Source: CBDHFQ01 sp965262565
GTDB taxonomy: Bacteria > Bacteroidota > Bacteroidia > J057
Length of the DNA stretch: 64,000 nt
Reading direction: 5' to 3'
Assembly: GCA_965262565.1 (NCBI GenBank)
Contig: CBDHFQ010000005.1
Span: 310,001 to 374,000 of the forward strand
In this document: piece after piece, positions 63,184 through 64,000 of the stretch
How positions within the stretch are numbered: position 1 is the first letter of the stretch
Layout of the letters: each line of letters opens with the position of its first letter
Notes under the pieces: generated by a model
What the model was told of the DNA's origin: nothing
Seen by the model: only the letters and a program-made list of their open reading frames with translations
Database searches by the model: none
Translations under genes and position numbers: made by a program

Positions 63184-63945
63184 ATGTTTACCAAAGAAAA
63201 TATTCTTTTCGTCATTTTAGGAGGATTTTTTATCTCGAATGCCATTATAGCCGAATTTATAGGTGTAAAAATATTTTCTCTGGAAGCAACTTTAGGAGCA
63301 GAGCCCCTACATTGGAATATTTTCGGTATTCAGGGAAATCTCGATTTTACTGCTGGTGTTTTGTTGTGGCCCATTGTATTTATCATGACGGATATCATCA
63401 ATGAATACTTTGGAAAAAAGGGTGTTCAATTGTTATCGTTCTTAACGGTCGTTCTCATTTCCTATGCTTTCCTTATGGTGTATATGGCTATAGGTTTAGC
63501 CCCTGCTGAATGGTGGATAGGGATAAATCAGGATAAACAGGTAGATAATATGCAAATCGCTTTTGCAAATATTTTAGGGCAAGGGCTTTGGATTATCGGT
63601 GGTTCTCTGGTAGCATTCTTTGTAGGCCAGATCCTGGATGTATACATGTTCCACTACTTAAGGAAATTTACCGGATCTTCAAAAATATGGTTTAGAGCTA
63701 CAGGATCTACTCTGGTTTCTCAATTGATAGATAGCTTCGTCGTTTTATATATTGCTTTTGTTATTGGACCTCAGCATTGGGATCTGTCAAGGTTCATTGC
63801 AGTGGGTACCGTAAATTACTCCTATAAGGTGATCGTAGCTATTTTGTTAACTCCCATGTTATATGTGCTCCATTGGGCTATAGATAATTATCTCGGAAAA
63901 GATAGAGCAGAAGCACTTATACAGGAGGCAGCCAAAAGTCAATAA
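63184..63945 (+). CDS. Queuosine precursor transporter (YhhQ/VUT family)
   Basis: 253 residues with about 7 membrane helices: FFISNAIIAEFIGVKIF in the first, IMTDIINEYFGKKGVQLLSF (family signature, Asp-Ile-Ile-Asn-Glu-Tyr-Phe-Gly) and FRATGSTLVSQLIDSFVVLYIAF (Gln-Leu-Ile-Asp-Ser). YhhQ-type proteins import 7-deazapurine precursors of queuosine. It begins 3 bases after the rnz stop, so it belongs to the same transcript; the link between a tRNA-processing enzyme and a tRNA-modification transporter fits. Confidence 0.88.
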   Translation: MFTKENILFVILGGFFISNAIIAEFIGVKIFSLEATLGAEPLHWNIFGIQGNLDFTAGVLLWPIVFIMTDIINEYFGKKGVQLLSFLTVVLISYAFLMVYMAIGLAPAEWWIGINQDKQVDNMQIAFANILGQGLWIIGGSLVAFFVGQILDVYMFHYLRKFTGSSKIWFRATGSTLVSQLIDSFVVLYIAFVIGPQHWDLSRFIAVGTVNYSYKVIVAILLTPMLYVLHWAIDNYLGKDRAEALIQEAAKSQ

Positions 63946-64000
63946 ATTACCCCTTTATTTACCCCTATTTAAATAAATGATACCTTATTCATATTGTGCA

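Noticed and set aside
1..64000. CRISPR array, tRNA/rRNA genes, insertion sequences or prophage
   Set aside because: No regularly spaced repeats, no tRNA-like cloverleaf in any gap and no transposase, integrase or phage structural gene was found.

Overview
The window reads as chromosomal DNA of a Bacteroidota bacterium. The base composition is AT-rich. Outer-membrane receptors carry carboxypeptidase-like regulatory domains. Two proteins end in type IX secretion (T9SS) C-terminal signals, one of type A and one of type B. Several gaps hold the Bacteroidota promoter form (TTTG near -33, TAnnTTTG near -7). Placement in or near Saprospiria is an inference from gene content, not a demonstrated fact. 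I found no rRNA, tRNA, insertion sequence, prophage or CRISPR array; the stretch looks like ordinary core and accessory chromosome.

Layout. 1-6.2 kb: a TonB-dependent receptor broken by a one-base frameshift in a G7 tract, a SRAP-family protein that has lost its catalytic residues, and a large T9SS-type surface protein. 6.4-11.6 kb: the tyrosine/homogentisate degradation cluster (hmgA, hppD, a MarR regulator, fumarylacetoacetase, a flavin reductase). 11.7-20.3 kb: a secreted endonuclease I, a TetR/hydrolase pair with a strong operator-like palindrome, an AraC regulator, a class V aminotransferase, a VLRF1-type release-factor-like protein and two membrane proteins. 20.7-24 kb: a RavA/ViaA-like MoxR-VWA pair. 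24-31 kb: phosphosulfolactate synthase, a TPR protein, secreted hypotheticals, a cysteine-less thioredoxin-LysM protein, a symporter and a flavin-binding protein. 31.3-34.4 kb: a recX / heptahaem cytochrome / truC run. 34.4-43.8 kb: a lipoprotein, a GT39-like glycosyltransferase, a second TonB receptor, a TPR protein, gcvH, and a glycosyltransferase and epimerase for surface sugars. 44-54 kb: an envelope block with three peptidyl-prolyl isomerase-like genes, a MoxR ATPase, an FAD oxidoreductase and a very large propeller/outer-membrane-barrel protein. 54-64 kb: a PiT-like transporter, amidohydrolase, symporter, murI without a canonical start codon, a TIGR04282-type glycosyltransferase, an RluA-type synthase, a YgjP-like metalloprotease, then STAS, RNase Z and a queuosine-precursor transporter.

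Working together: the 6.4-11.6 kb genes turn 4-hydroxyphenylpyruvate into fumarate and acetoacetate, but the maleylacetoacetate isomerase step is not encoded here. The 48.7-54 kb genes are joined by short gaps, end in a strong terminator and look like one outer-membrane-protein folding operon. No complete new defence or mobile system is visible. The most unusual items are the degenerate SRAP protein, the protease-like/propeller/barrel fusion, the VLRF1-like protein, the thioredoxin-LysM fusion without active-site cysteines, the coupling of recX to a multihaem cytochrome, and the start-codon and frameshift anomalies in murI and the first TonB receptor.
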